Origin: an uncultured Bacilli bacterium
GTDB taxonomy: Bacteria; Bacillota_I; Bacilli_A; RF39; UBA660
DNA: 44,018 bases
Reading direction: 5' to 3'
NCBI GenBank assembly: GCA_947588975.1
Contig: CANQAF010000002.1
Coordinates: forward strand, 1-44,018
Shown here: positions 23,608 through 32,194 of the stretch, piece by piece
Layout: each line of letters starts with the position of its first letter
Position numbering within the stretch: position 1 is the first letter of the stretch
Made by a program: the position numbers and the translations under genes
Notes under the pieces: model-generated
The model's database searches: none
What the model was told of the DNA's origin: nothing
What the model saw: only the letters and a program-made list of their open reading frames with translations

Positions 23608-24492
23608 TTAATTATAAGATTCTAATGTGATTTTAGCTTTTCCATTTCCAGATTGAACTCCATTTTTTGTTTCAGTAGTTCCTGCAATTAACCAAGACAT
23701 ATTAAGGTAACCAGAGCCTCCTCCACCACCGTAGTAGTCGCAAGCGCCACCGCCGCCATACCAGCCGCCGCCTCCGCCACAGGATCCTTTACCTTTACCA
23801 CCTTGACCAAAAGTTCCATTATTTCCGCAGCCCCAACCACCATTAGTTTGAGAGCCTCCCTGTGCACTATTATTATTATTTGTACCTCCAGTAGTTCCAC
23901 CACCAGTTCCTCCTATAAATTCTGATCCAAGGTAAACTTGATGAACACTACCTCCTCCTCCACCTGCAACAATGATTACATCGCTTTGATAAGAACTATA
24001 ATTTTTTAATTCTCCATGATCTGTAATAGCAATATGGGTAGCTCCTCCACCAGATGTAGCACCGGTATATGTGTTACCATTATTATCACCATATTGTCCA
24101 CCACCATTATATGGAATTCCACCTACAACAATATACAATGATTGATCTTTATTTAATGAAATATTCCCATAAGAATATCCACCTTTTCCTCCTGGTGCTG
24201 CCGAATTACTAGTACCACCTTGAGAACCCCATACTTCTAATTTGTATATTCCATCACATGAGGCAGTCCATTCTGCTACTTTCCCTTGATATACAAAATC
24301 CCATGATGTTCCTAATTCAATATCACAAATATCTGTTTCATTTGAATCTTCTAACTGTTGTTTGGTTTCGTTTTTTAACTCATCTAATATCATTTTACGA
24401 CTTTGCGTATTACTTAATATTCCTATTAATAATACTAAAAATAATAAAAGTAATGTATAAATAATAGCACTCGTTGCAAATCCTTTTTTCAT
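23608..24492 (-). CDS. Pilin-like surface protein with glycine-rich domain
   Basis: A 294-residue protein. M-K-K-G before F-A-T-S-A, then a 22-residue hydrophobic helix, looks like a prepilin leader cut after Gly4, but Glu at +5 is missing. Residues 35-75 are a charged stalk. From about 80 to the end it matches the glycine-rich domain type seen in receptor tyrosine kinases of the ALK/LTK class and in many gut Firmicute surface proteins: I-Y-K-L-E-V-W-G-S-Q-G-G, G-G-K-G-G-Y-S-Y-G, L-Y-I-V-V-G-G, and long G-G-G-G runs with paired cysteines. GC rises locally from Gly codons. Directly downstream of the prepilin peptidase, its likely processing enzyme. Confidence 0.78.
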   Translation of the reverse strand: MKKGFATSAIIYTLLLLFLVLLIGILSNTQSRKMILDELKNETKQQLEDSNETDICDIELGTSWDFVYQGKVAEWTASCDGIYKLEVWGSQGGTSNSAAPGGKGGYSYGNISLNKDQSLYIVVGGIPYNGGGQYGDNNGNTYTGATSGGGATHIAITDHGELKNYSSYQSDVIIVAGGGGGSVHQVYLGSEFIGGTGGGTTGGTNNNNSAQGGSQTNGGWGCGNNGTFGQGGKGKGSCGGGGGWYGGGGACDYYGGGGGSGYLNMSWLIAGTTETKNGVQSGNGKAKITLESYN

Positions 24493-24513
24493 ATTATTTT
24501 CTCCTCTCCAATA

Positions 24514-25311
24514 TTATCGTGTTAATAGTTTTACTATAAATTGAAAATCAATTTGACTTAATAATAGTAAAATGGAAGATATTGCTAGAAATGGTCCAAA
24601 TGGAATACTATGTTCTGGGATTTCATCATCTTCTATATATTTTTGATCTTTATTTCGCAGTACAAAACAAATTGCAACTGGTAAAGCAATAAAAGATGCA
24701 ACAAAAATGGAAATAATTGCAATGGGATATCCTAATACAAGTCCCAGTAGAAACATGAGTTTAATATCTCCACCACCCATAGATTCCTTATGGAACAGAA
24801 AATCGCCAATCTTTTTTAAACAAAACATTGTAATAAAAGCTAATATTCCTTCACTCATGGAATATAGAGTACTTTTCCAACCGTATCCAATTAGAAGTAA
24901 AACAATCAGAACAATTGAACTAAAAATAAGTACTTCATCTGGAATAATCATTGTTTGATAATCACTAATAATAATAATTAATAAACTTGAAATAAATACT
25001 AATGCAATTGCAAGTTCTATTGAAAATCCAAATAATCGATAACTGATTGCGAATAATAAACCTGAAGTAAATTCAAATATAGGATAAAAAAATGATATTT
25101 TTTCCTTACAATTTTTACATTTACCTCCTAAAAATATATACGAAAAAATAGGGACTAATTCACTTGCCCCTAATTTATGATTACATTTTGTGCAATGTGA
25201 AGATGGAAATAACAATGATTCTCCTTTTGGTAAACGGTACCCAACCACATTATAAAATGATCCAAGTACTGCTCCAAATACAAACATAACTACTGTATAA
25301 TATATTTCCAT
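24514..25311 (-). CDS. Prepilin peptidase (A24, PilD/ComC-like)
   Basis: A 265-residue bifunctional aspartic peptidase and N-methylase for type IV prepilins. The frame extends to GTG 25323, but AGGTGG is better placed for ATG 25311. The N-terminal L-G-S-F-x-N-V-V-G-Y-R-L-P is the methylase region, followed by a zinc tetracysteine (C-T-K-C and C-K-N-C). The catalytic Asp residues are in S-D-Y-Q-T-M-I-I-P and G-G-G-D-I-K-L-M. About seven to eight membrane helices. It lies 16 bases after pilC and before the pilin-like gene, and probably also serves the prepilins at 7.9-9.0 kb. Confidence 0.93.
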   Translation of the reverse strand: MEIYYTVVMFVFGAVLGSFYNVVGYRLPKGESLLFPSSHCTKCNHKLGASELVPIFSYIFLGGKCKNCKEKISFFYPIFEFTSGLLFAISYRLFGFSIELAIALVFISSLLIIIISDYQTMIIPDEVLIFSSIVLIVLLLIGYGWKSTLYSMSEGILAFITMFCLKKIGDFLFHKESMGGGDIKLMFLLGLVLGYPIAIISIFVASFIALPVAICFVLRNKDQKYIEDDEIPEHSIPFGPFLAISSILLLLSQIDFQFIVKLLTR

Positions 25312-25327
25312 GCTTTCAACCACCTAC

Positions 25328-27190
25328 TCACCCATAATTTTGAATTGTAGAATACATACCAAACATTGGTACGACAATTGCAAGAACAATAATACCAACC
25401 ACTACTGTTAAGAATATTGTTAACATTGGTTCAATGAATGTTTTAATTCTTGTAACTGATTCTTTATGTAATTCTTGATAATATGATGACACTTTTGCCA
25501 TCATTTCTGCTAATTCACCTGTTTTTTCTCCAGTGACTAACATTTCATATGCTGGAATTGGGAATGCCCAATGTCCTGCAAACGCAGTAGAAATTTTATC
25601 TCCCTTTGCCAAATTGGTAATGGTATCTAGAATTAACATTTTATAAATTTCATTATTGGTAATTTTATTTAAAATTTCCATACTGTCTGTAATAAAAACA
25701 TTATGTGCCAACAAAGAAGAGAAAGTTTTTGTAAACATTGTAACTTCATTATAAATTACTGTATCACCAAAGACTGGTAAATGCATTACAACCCATTGTA
25801 CAATTGTTCTAAATCCTCTTACTTTCTTATATAAGTACATAAATATTACAACAAATAATACAATACCAATAATCAAAAGTACAATATAATTTTGTAAAAA
25901 GTCACTAACTGCAATAACTGCTCTCGTGAATGCTGGAATTTGATTTTCATCAAGATTTGTATAAATTTCCACAAATTGAGGAATTACGAACATCATGATG
26001 AAAGTAATAACTGCAACTGAAAATACAAATACAAGAGATGGATACATCATTGCTGTGATCATTTGTTTTCTTGTCTTTTCAGTTTCTGTATAATAATCAT
26101 ACATGTCATCTAATACTTCTGGTAATTCTCCAGTCATTTCAGCTGTTTTTACCATGTTAATGAATAATCGAGGGAAAGCAACATTTTGTTTATTTAAAGC
26201 TTCACTGAAATTTTCTCCCATCGTTAAATCATAAATAATGGCTTTAAATATTTTTTGATATTTTTTGCTTTTAAATTGTCTTGATAATATTTTTAATGCT
26301 TCTACAAGTGGAATACCAGCTTTCAAATAGGTAGATAATTGTGTAATAAAGAAAATCAAATCTTTGGTTTTAATACGTACATTATTGGTTCTATTTTGAC
26401 CATGTAAGAAAATTTCCCATTTGCTTGCTTTTTTAATGCTATATACTTCAAATCCTTCTCCTAATAAATAAGAATGTACTTCTACTTTAGAAAAAGCTTC
26501 GAAATAATCTTTTATAACATGTCCTTCTTCATCTTTGGCTACATATTGATATAACTCTTTGGTTTCACTTTTTTGCGCATCTTCCCCATCAAAATCAATT
26601 AATAGAGCTTCTCGTTGCATCAAACGCTTATTACGTCGATGTTTTGCGAAATCATTATTAAAAATTTTATTATGAAACCACTCTGGAATATGATTCAGTT
26701 TATTCAACATTTTTTTCATTTTTTGGAAAAAAGTTTCTTTTTCAATCTTGACGTTTTCATTTACATAGATATCATTATCTTTACTCTTTTTTTCTTCAGA
26801 TACTATTTTAGTTTCTTTTTTATGAGAAACTTTTTTTACTTTTTCTTTTTTCTTTGGCAAAAGTTTATGTAGTAAAAATGGAATCATCAAAAAAATTGTG
26901 ACAATTCCTTTGAAAAAATAGTAAGCTAATCGATATGTTAAATAACAAACATAGAGTATACCTTTGAACATATAGCGAAACATTTGATAAATCCAATAAC
27001 AAACACAAGAACATCCATAAATAAAATATTTAAAGATAAATGCGAATGCTGTTGTGATAAAAAGAATTGCAAAATAAATCGTATATGCTGTTCCTAAACA
27101 AAAATATTTGATTAAAAAGATTGGTATATTTAGTAGTGTTGTAATTAATTGATATATGAATGTAAATACCTGATTGTTCATTTTCTGCAT
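25328..27190 (-). CDS. PilC/GspF platform protein with an unusual N-terminal membrane extension
   Basis: A 620-residue inner-membrane platform protein of type IV pilus / type II secretion systems. Residues about 212-620 are the normal PilC, with two GspF domains (I-F-F-I-T-Q-L-S-T-Y-L-K-A-G-I-P at about 279-294, and F-T-K-T-F-S-S-L-L in the second half) and E-x-T-G-E-L motifs in both halves. Residues 1-211 are extra: about four aromatic- and Cys-rich helices to residue 110, then a Lys/Glu-rich soluble linker. Typical family length is near 400. First gene of the pilC-pilD-pilin operon. It contacts the PilB-type ATPase encoded at 6.2-7.8 kb. Confidence 0.9.
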   Translation of the reverse strand: MQKMNNQVFTFIYQLITTLLNIPIFLIKYFCLGTAYTIYFAILFITTAFAFIFKYFIYGCSCVCYWIYQMFRYMFKGILYVCYLTYRLAYYFFKGIVTIFLMIPFLLHKLLPKKKEKVKKVSHKKETKIVSEEKKSKDNDIYVNENVKIEKETFFQKMKKMLNKLNHIPEWFHNKIFNNDFAKHRRNKRLMQREALLIDFDGEDAQKSETKELYQYVAKDEEGHVIKDYFEAFSKVEVHSYLLGEGFEVYSIKKASKWEIFLHGQNRTNNVRIKTKDLIFFITQLSTYLKAGIPLVEALKILSRQFKSKKYQKIFKAIIYDLTMGENFSEALNKQNVAFPRLFINMVKTAEMTGELPEVLDDMYDYYTETEKTRKQMITAMMYPSLVFVFSVAVITFIMMFVIPQFVEIYTNLDENQIPAFTRAVIAVSDFLQNYIVLLIIGIVLFVVIFMYLYKKVRGFRTIVQWVVMHLPVFGDTVIYNEVTMFTKTFSSLLAHNVFITDSMEILNKITNNEIYKMLILDTITNLAKGDKISTAFAGHWAFPIPAYEMLVTGEKTGELAEMMAKVSSYYQELHKESVTRIKTFIEPMLTIFLTVVVGIIVLAIVVPMFGMYSTIQNYG

Positions 27191-27230
27191 AGTTAGACAC
27201 CGTCCAATTCCCTATTTTTATACTATATAG

Positions 27231-27259
27231 ATTATACTATAAAAAAGATTATTTGTAAA
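27231..27259 (-). promoter_or_regulatory. Promoter of the pilC operon
   Basis: Minus strand TTTACA (27254-27259), 17 bases, TATAAT (27231-27236). Confidence 0.65.
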
Positions 27260-27304
27260 ATATTTTTTAGTAGATCATATAATATTTTAGAAAGGAGTTC
27301 TATT

Positions 27305-27637
27305 ATGAATTATTATAACCCTTATTTTGGCTTTTATCCTACGGCAGCAGCAAGCTCACCAGGTTTATTTGCAAGACTATTTGGTGGAAATGGAATTCGT
27401 TGGGGCTCACTACTTTCTGGAACTCAAAAAGTTCTAGGGGTTGCTAATCAAGCAATTCCAGTGATTCGACAAATGTCACCAGTAATTAAAAATGCCAAAA
27501 CCATGTTTAAAGTCATGAATGAATTTAAAAAAGTAGACACTCCAACTTCTTCAGAACAAAATGAAAATACATCTTCACAAGAAGAAAATCAAACAATACA
27601 ATCACAAGAAACGGAAGGTCCTACTTTCTTCATATAA
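27305..27637 (+). CDS. YqfQ-like (VrrA family) protein
   Basis: A 110-residue protein of the YqfQ-like family (PF14181). The N-terminus is Tyr/Pro/Phe-rich (N-P-Y-F-G-F-Y-P). The conserved core L-L-S-G-T-Q-K-V-L-G-V-A-N-Q-A-I-P-V-I and S-P-V-I-K-N-A-K-T-M-F-K-V follows, then a Ser/Gln/Glu-rich disordered tail. In B. subtilis yqfQ lies a few genes from sigA and trmK, and this placement is conserved here. Function unknown; the family is found mainly in spore-formers. AAAGGAG precedes ATG 27305. Confidence 0.75.
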   Translation: MNYYNPYFGFYPTAAASSPGLFARLFGGNGIRWGSLLSGTQKVLGVANQAIPVIRQMSPVIKNAKTMFKVMNEFKKVDTPTSSEQNENTSSQEENQTIQSQETEGPTFFI

Positions 27638-27638
27638 A

Positions 27639-27670
27639 AACTAAAGGTGATAAGCCTTTAGTTCTTTTTT
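27639..27670. terminator. Bidirectional terminator
   Basis: AACTAAAGG (27639-27647) / CCTTTAGTT (27655-27663) with T-rich flanks. Shared by the YqfQ-like gene and trmK. Confidence 0.8.
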
Positions 27671-28306
27671 TAACCAATGGATTCTTTTTCTTATATCATA
27701 TTTTTTCTTCACATATTGTTTTGGAATATTTTGAAGTATATTGAGATATTGCTGAAGTGTTTCTTGAAAATATGGTATATTTTCAGAATGATGCATAAGA
27801 CATGGTCCTAAGAAACACTTTTTATTACTATAATGTGCATTCCCTTTTTGCCATTTCATAATAATATAATATTTGTGATTTTCTAATACTGTTTTTTCTT
27901 CTACTAAGCAAAATCCTTTTTGGGAAAATGTTTTTCTTAGTTTTTCCCACTCATTGTTGGTCTGAATAATCAAATAGGAAAAGAGATAAACTTTAGATGT
28001 ATTTAAAATAGATAAAATGGTGGAAGTTCCCATACCTGCAAGTACTGCAACTGCTTTCTTAGATGGAACAATATTATTTAGTCCATCACTTTGTATAATC
28101 TCAATTTGGTGATCTAATTGATAAGATTGAATATTTTTTTTAGCAATTTCTATTACACTAGATCTCATATCACTGGCAATACAGTGATTATTTCCTTTTT
28201 GTGTTAAATATATATCCAATAATGCATGATCACACCCAATATCAATGACCTCATAATCACTTGGAATCATAGATGCAATTGTTTCCAAGCGTTTTGATAG
28301 ATGCAT
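27641..28306 (-). CDS. trmK: tRNA (adenine(22)-N(1))-methyltransferase
   Basis: A 221-residue class I methyltransferase (COG2384). It begins L-S-K-R-L-E-T-I-A-S-M-I-P with the SAM loop V-I-D-I-G-C-D-H-A-L-L at about 20-30, then I-A-S-D-M-R and V-A-V-L-A-G-M-G-T as catalytic-side motifs. The C-terminal coiled-coil helical domain is present (K-K-K-Y-D-I-R-K-R-I-H-W-L-K-K-E-L). It methylates N1 of A22 in the tRNA D-arm. The start is one base after the sigA stop, so it belongs to the dnaG-sigA operon, as in many Bacilli. Confidence 0.93.
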   Translation of the reverse strand: MHLSKRLETIASMIPSDYEVIDIGCDHALLDIYLTQKGNNHCIASDMRSSVIEIAKKNIQSYQLDHQIEIIQSDGLNNIVPSKKAVAVLAGMGTSTILSILNTSKVYLFSYLIIQTNNEWEKLRKTFSQKGFCLVEEKTVLENHKYYIIMKWQKGNAHYSNKKCFLGPCLMHHSENIPYFQETLQQYLNILQNIPKQYVKKKYDIRKRIHWLKKELKAYHL

Positions 28307-28307
28307 A

Positions 28308-29393
28308 TTATTCCCCCATATAATCTTTTAATTTTCGAGAACGTGAAGGATGTCTTAATTTTCGTAATGCTTTGGCTTCAATTTGACGAATACGCTCTCT
28401 TGTTACACCAAATAATTGCCCTACTTCTTCCAAAGTTTTAGATTTGCCATCATCTAATCCAAAACGCAAACGAATTACTTTTTCTTCACGTTCTGTTAAA
28501 GTTTCCAAAACATCATTAATTTCATCTTTTAACATTTCATTAGTAGCATATTCTTCAGGACTTACATTACGTTCATCTTTAATAAAGTCACCTAAATGAG
28601 AATCATCTTCTTCTCCAATTGGAGTTTCCAAACTTACTGGTTCTTGACTAATTTTATATATATCTCTAATTTTATCAATAGATGTATTCATTTTAGCAGC
28701 AAGTTCTTCTTCAGAAGGTTCACGATTTAACTCTAAAGTTAATTGACGTTGAATGCGCGCTAGTTTGTTAATTGTTTCTACCATATGTACTGGAACACGA
28801 ATTGTTCTAGCTTGATCTGCAATTGCTCTTGTAATTGCTTGACGGATCCACCAAGTTGCATAAGTTGAAAATTTATAACCTTTTGTAACGTCAAATTTTT
28901 CAACTGCTTTCATTAATCCAATATTTCCCTCTTGAATCAAATCTAAGAATAACATTCCTCTTCCGACATATCGTTTTGCAATACTAACCACTAAACGTAA
29001 ATTTGCTTCTGCAAGTATAGATTTAGCCTCTGTATCTCCTGCTAAAATTCGATCTGCTAATTCTAATTCTTCATCCATAGATAACAATTTAATTTGACCA
29101 ATTTCTTTTAAATACATACGAACTGGATCATTGATTGTAAGATCTTTGGTCAATGTACTATCATCTAACAATAATTTATCACTATTACCATCATCATCTT
29201 CTGATTCTTCTTCTGAAACAACAGCAATACTATTTTCATTGAATAAATTATACAATTCATCTAGTGCATCTGCATCTAATTCTAATCCTTTTAATGAACT
29301 TGCTAATTCTTCATATGTAATAAAACCTTTTTCTTTTCCTTTTTTGACTAATTCTACTTTTCTTTCTTCAAATGTTTTAATTTCGTTTATCAT
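28308..29393 (-). CDS. rpoD: Primary sigma factor SigA (RpoD)
   Basis: A 361-residue housekeeping sigma factor of normal Bacilli length. Region 1.1 is short and ends in an acidic E-E-S-E-D-D-D segment. Region 1.2 is D-P-V-R-M-Y-L-K-E-I-G; region 2 has L-D-L-I-Q-E-G-N-I-G-L-M-K-A-V and Y-K-F-S-T-Y-A-T-W-W-I-R-Q-A-I. Region 4.2 has the HTH T-L-E-E-V-G-Q-L-F-G-V-T-R-E-R-I-R-Q-I-E. It recognises the TTGACA/TATAAT sites seen throughout this window. Starts nine bases after dnaG. Confidence 0.98.
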   Translation of the reverse strand: MINEIKTFEERKVELVKKGKEKGFITYEELASSLKGLELDADALDELYNLFNENSIAVVSEEESEDDDGNSDKLLLDDSTLTKDLTINDPVRMYLKEIGQIKLLSMDEELELADRILAGDTEAKSILAEANLRLVVSIAKRYVGRGMLFLDLIQEGNIGLMKAVEKFDVTKGYKFSTYATWWIRQAITRAIADQARTIRVPVHMVETINKLARIQRQLTLELNREPSEEELAAKMNTSIDKIRDIYKISQEPVSLETPIGEEDDSHLGDFIKDERNVSPEEYATNEMLKDEINDVLETLTEREEKVIRLRFGLDDGKSKTLEEVGQLFGVTRERIRQIEAKALRKLRHPSRSRKLKDYMGE

Positions 29394-29402
29394 AATTTTC
29401 TC

Positions 29403-31151
29403 CTATCTTATCATTTCTGTTTTCCGTAAATCTACTATTTTTTGACCGATTTCTGCTTTTTTCATGGGATCAATTTCCATTTGCATCATTTCTTGTAAAC
29501 GTTCACACTGAAATTTTACACCATATTCATGAATATTTTTGATATAATCCATAATTTCATCGATTGTATAATTTTCTTTTAAATCTAATGCTAATATATC
29601 ATTTAATGTTTTAGTTAATACTTCATCATTTTGTATATATGTTATAAAATCAGCAACATTAATAAATTTATAATCTTTATAAAAACAAGCGATTTGCATT
29701 GCTAACATGCGATATTCTTTGGTTGGCATATAAGTGACATGTTTTTTATATAATTGAATGACTTCTGTTGATTCTAACATATAATAAATTAAATTTTGTT
29801 CTGCTTGTTGATATTTGTTTTGTTTTATATTTTTAGGTTTAGATTCTATTTGTTTTTTTGGTTTTATTTCTTGTAATTGTTCTTTTAAAAAAGATTCTTC
29901 CAAATTTGTTTCCACACTTAATTTTTGAATGGTTAATTGTCGTAATACAGGATCGTCTACTTTTTTTAACTCATTTAAAACTTGATTGACATAAGTTGCA
30001 ATATCTTGTGAATTATTAAAATCTTTTTTTTGTTTCAAATATTTTAATTTAAAATCCATTAATTGCATTGGATTTTCTAATTTTCTTAAAAATTGTTCTT
30101 TTCCATATTTTAGTATATATTCATCTGGATCTAAATTATCTTCTAATCTTACTACTTTAGGGGTCACACCGATTTCTAATAGTTCATTGGCACAAGAAAT
30201 GGTTGCTTTCTCACCTGCTTGATCTCCATCAAAACATAAAATAATTTCTTTAGCCATTCTTTTTAATAATAGTGCTTGTTGTTTGGTAACAGCAGTTCCC
30301 ATCGTTGCAACCACATGTTCAATCCCAACTGTATATGCACGAATTACATCCATAAAACCTTCCATGACAATTACTTGTCCAATTCTTCTCGCTTCATTCT
30401 TAGCACGATGATAATTGTATAGTAATTCTCCTTTTTTAAAAACGTCTGTTTCTTTTGTATTAACATATTTAGAAGTATCACTATTTTGATAGATTCGTCC
30501 ACTGAAGCCAACCACTCTACCTTCTAAATCCCAAAGTGGAAATAAAATACGGTTATAATAAATATCATGTAATCCATATTCATTTTGATTCACTAATCCA
30601 GTTTTTAGTAATAAATTGGTATCATATCCTTTTTTTATTAATAATTTGGTTAACATTTCGGTATTTTTTAAAGAAAGCCCAATTTCAAATTCTTTGATAA
30701 TATTCGTTTCTATTCCGCGTTTATTTAAATATTCTTTTGCTTCTTTTGCCATCGAAGTACTCATATTGTTTTGATAAAATTTATGAGCAAGATCATATAC
30801 TTCATAATATGCTTCAAATTTTTTCGATTTTGGAGCTTGATAACTCGCTATTTGTAATGGAATACCTGCTTTATTTGCAAGAATTTTAACTGCTTCAATA
30901 AAATTAATGTTTTCATAATTCATTACAAAATTAAATACGTTACCTCCTGCTCCACAGGAGAAGCAACGATAAATTTGTTTTTCTCTAGAAACACTCATAC
31001 TTGGAGAATGGTCATCATGAAAGGGACATACTCCAAAAAAACTCTTTCCTTTTGATACTAATGGTATATACCCAGAGATGATATCTACAATATCCACGGA
31101 TTCACGTATGTTTTGTATTTGTTGTTCAGATAATTGATTGCCGTTCTCCAT
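29403..31151 (-). CDS. dnaG: DNA primase
   Basis: A 582-residue primase. The frame extends 10 codons further, but GGGAGA upstream supports ATG 31151 (M-E-N-G-N-Q-L). The CHC2 zinc finger is C-P-F-H at the N-terminus with C-F-S-C about 20 residues later. The TOPRIM core shows V-I-V-M-E-G-F-M-D-V, then I-I-L-C-F-D-G-D-Q-A-G. The C-terminal 130 residues form the helicase-binding domain. First gene of the dnaG-sigA-trmK operon, with TATAAT at 31173-31178 on the minus strand upstream. Confidence 0.97.
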   Translation of the reverse strand: MENGNQLSEQQIQNIRESVDIVDIISGYIPLVSKGKSFFGVCPFHDDHSPSMSVSREKQIYRCFSCGAGGNVFNFVMNYENINFIEAVKILANKAGIPLQIASYQAPKSKKFEAYYEVYDLAHKFYQNNMSTSMAKEAKEYLNKRGIETNIIKEFEIGLSLKNTEMLTKLLIKKGYDTNLLLKTGLVNQNEYGLHDIYYNRILFPLWDLEGRVVGFSGRIYQNSDTSKYVNTKETDVFKKGELLYNYHRAKNEARRIGQVIVMEGFMDVIRAYTVGIEHVVATMGTAVTKQQALLLKRMAKEIILCFDGDQAGEKATISCANELLEIGVTPKVVRLEDNLDPDEYILKYGKEQFLRKLENPMQLMDFKLKYLKQKKDFNNSQDIATYVNQVLNELKKVDDPVLRQLTIQKLSVETNLEESFLKEQLQEIKPKKQIESKPKNIKQNKYQQAEQNLIYYMLESTEVIQLYKKHVTYMPTKEYRMLAMQIACFYKDYKFINVADFITYIQNDEVLTKTLNDILALDLKENYTIDEIMDYIKNIHEYGVKFQCERLQEMMQMEIDPMKKAEIGQKIVDLRKTEMIR

Positions 31152-31204
31152 AGAAACACTCTCCCTAATTATATTATACAATAAAACTTTTCAATTTCCT
31201 TTTT

Positions 31205-32149
31205 TTAAATGAAAAATGTTGTATCATTGATGAAAATATAATCTGTTTTATATTTTAATTCTCTTACAAGTCGAAATAATGCTTCGTCTTTCATTTTAGC
31301 TTCTATCATAACATCAAAATCTTGATTTGTAAATTTAATTTTATTTAAAAATTGAATAAATTTTTCACTATTAATATAATCATGGTGACTTCTTTTTTGA
31401 TGATTACTTTTTGGGGATGAAATATGTATTTTAGGGCATTCTTTTCTAGATGCCCATGTTGCAAAAATTCGTTCAATATAATCTTCTATTTTTTCATGAT
31501 TATGATTACATATAAAATGATGATAATCTAAAACCATTGGAATATGTAATTTTTCACATATTGATAAAGTATTTCGTACCGTAAAAATTTTATCATCATT
31601 TTCTAGTACAATCATCTTTTGTAAAGAAGGATCTAAGGCTTCAAATACACTGATAAACCTTTGCATAGCTTGTTTCTTGCCACCTACTGCACCACCAATA
31701 TGCAATACTAAAATACTTTCTAAATGCATTGCATTTAACATATTTTGATAAAATTTGAGTATATTAATAGTATTCTTTACAACATTTGGATTATCACTAT
31801 TGAGGACACAGAATTGGTCAGGATGCAAATCTACTCGTAAATGATTCTCTTTGATATATTTACCAATTTGTTCCCAATTTGCTTTATATGTATCCCATAC
31901 CTCATAATGTACATCAGGATGGGTACCTAAAGGAATTAGATTACAAGTCATTCGAAAAAAGAAAATATTGTTTTTGACATTATATTTTAAAATTTCCTGT
32001 AATGCTTCAAAATTAGATAATATCGTTTGATGTAATTTTTCATTTCCTCTTTTTTGCCCTAACCTTTTATAATGAGAATATGTAACAGTGGAAGACGATG
32101 TAATGGGAAGTGTCACAGGAAGTGCTACATAACCGAATCGAATTTGCAT
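31205..32149 (-). CDS. uvsE: UV damage endonuclease UvsE
   Basis: A 314-residue TIM-barrel UV endonuclease that nicks 5' of cyclobutane dimers and 6-4 photoproducts. The frame extends to 32164, but GGTGA supports ATG 32149, giving M-Q-I-R-F-G-Y-V-A-L. Metal ligands are in L-R-V-D-L-H-P-D-Q-F, V-L-H-I-G-G, L-E-N-D-D, L-D-Y-H-H and K-I-H-I-S-S-P-K, and the family block F-R-M-T-C-N-L-I-P-L-G-T-H-P is present. In B. subtilis the homologue (ywjD) is a forespore sigma-G gene; a sigma-G-like promoter overlaps the upstream region here. Monocistronic. Confidence 0.94.
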   Translation of the reverse strand: MQIRFGYVALPVTLPITSSSTVTYSHYKRLGQKRGNEKLHQTILSNFEALQEILKYNVKNNIFFFRMTCNLIPLGTHPDVHYEVWDTYKANWEQIGKYIKENHLRVDLHPDQFCVLNSDNPNVVKNTINILKFYQNMLNAMHLESILVLHIGGAVGGKKQAMQRFISVFEALDPSLQKMIVLENDDKIFTVRNTLSICEKLHIPMVLDYHHFICNHNHEKIEDYIERIFATWASRKECPKIHISSPKSNHQKRSHHDYINSEKFIQFLNKIKFTNQDFDVMIEAKMKDEALFRLVRELKYKTDYIFINDTTFFI

Positions 32150-32164
32150 GAGGATCACCATCAT

Positions 32165-32194
32165 TAGTATGAGAAAAAAGGAGAGATTTTATGA
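32165..32194 (-). promoter_or_regulatory. Candidate sigma-G promoter of uvsE
   Basis: Minus strand TCATA (32190-32194), exactly 18 bases, CATACTA (32165-32171): 4/5 and 7/7 against GMATR-N18-CATNMTA. The start point would fall right at the GGTGA site. The -35 overlaps the start codon of the divergent gene. Confidence 0.45.

Noticed and set aside
23688..23903. 71-codon minus-strand frame inside the glycine-rich gene
   Set aside because: It is a frame shadow of the Gly-codon repeats and lacks a start signal.
23690..23960. Glycine-codon repeats as a CRISPR or minisatellite
   Set aside because: Repeats are irregular, codon-phased and within an intact gene.
27256..27283. Sigma-E promoter for the YqfQ-like gene
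   Set aside because: CATATAAT fits the -10, but no -35 match exists at the right spacing.
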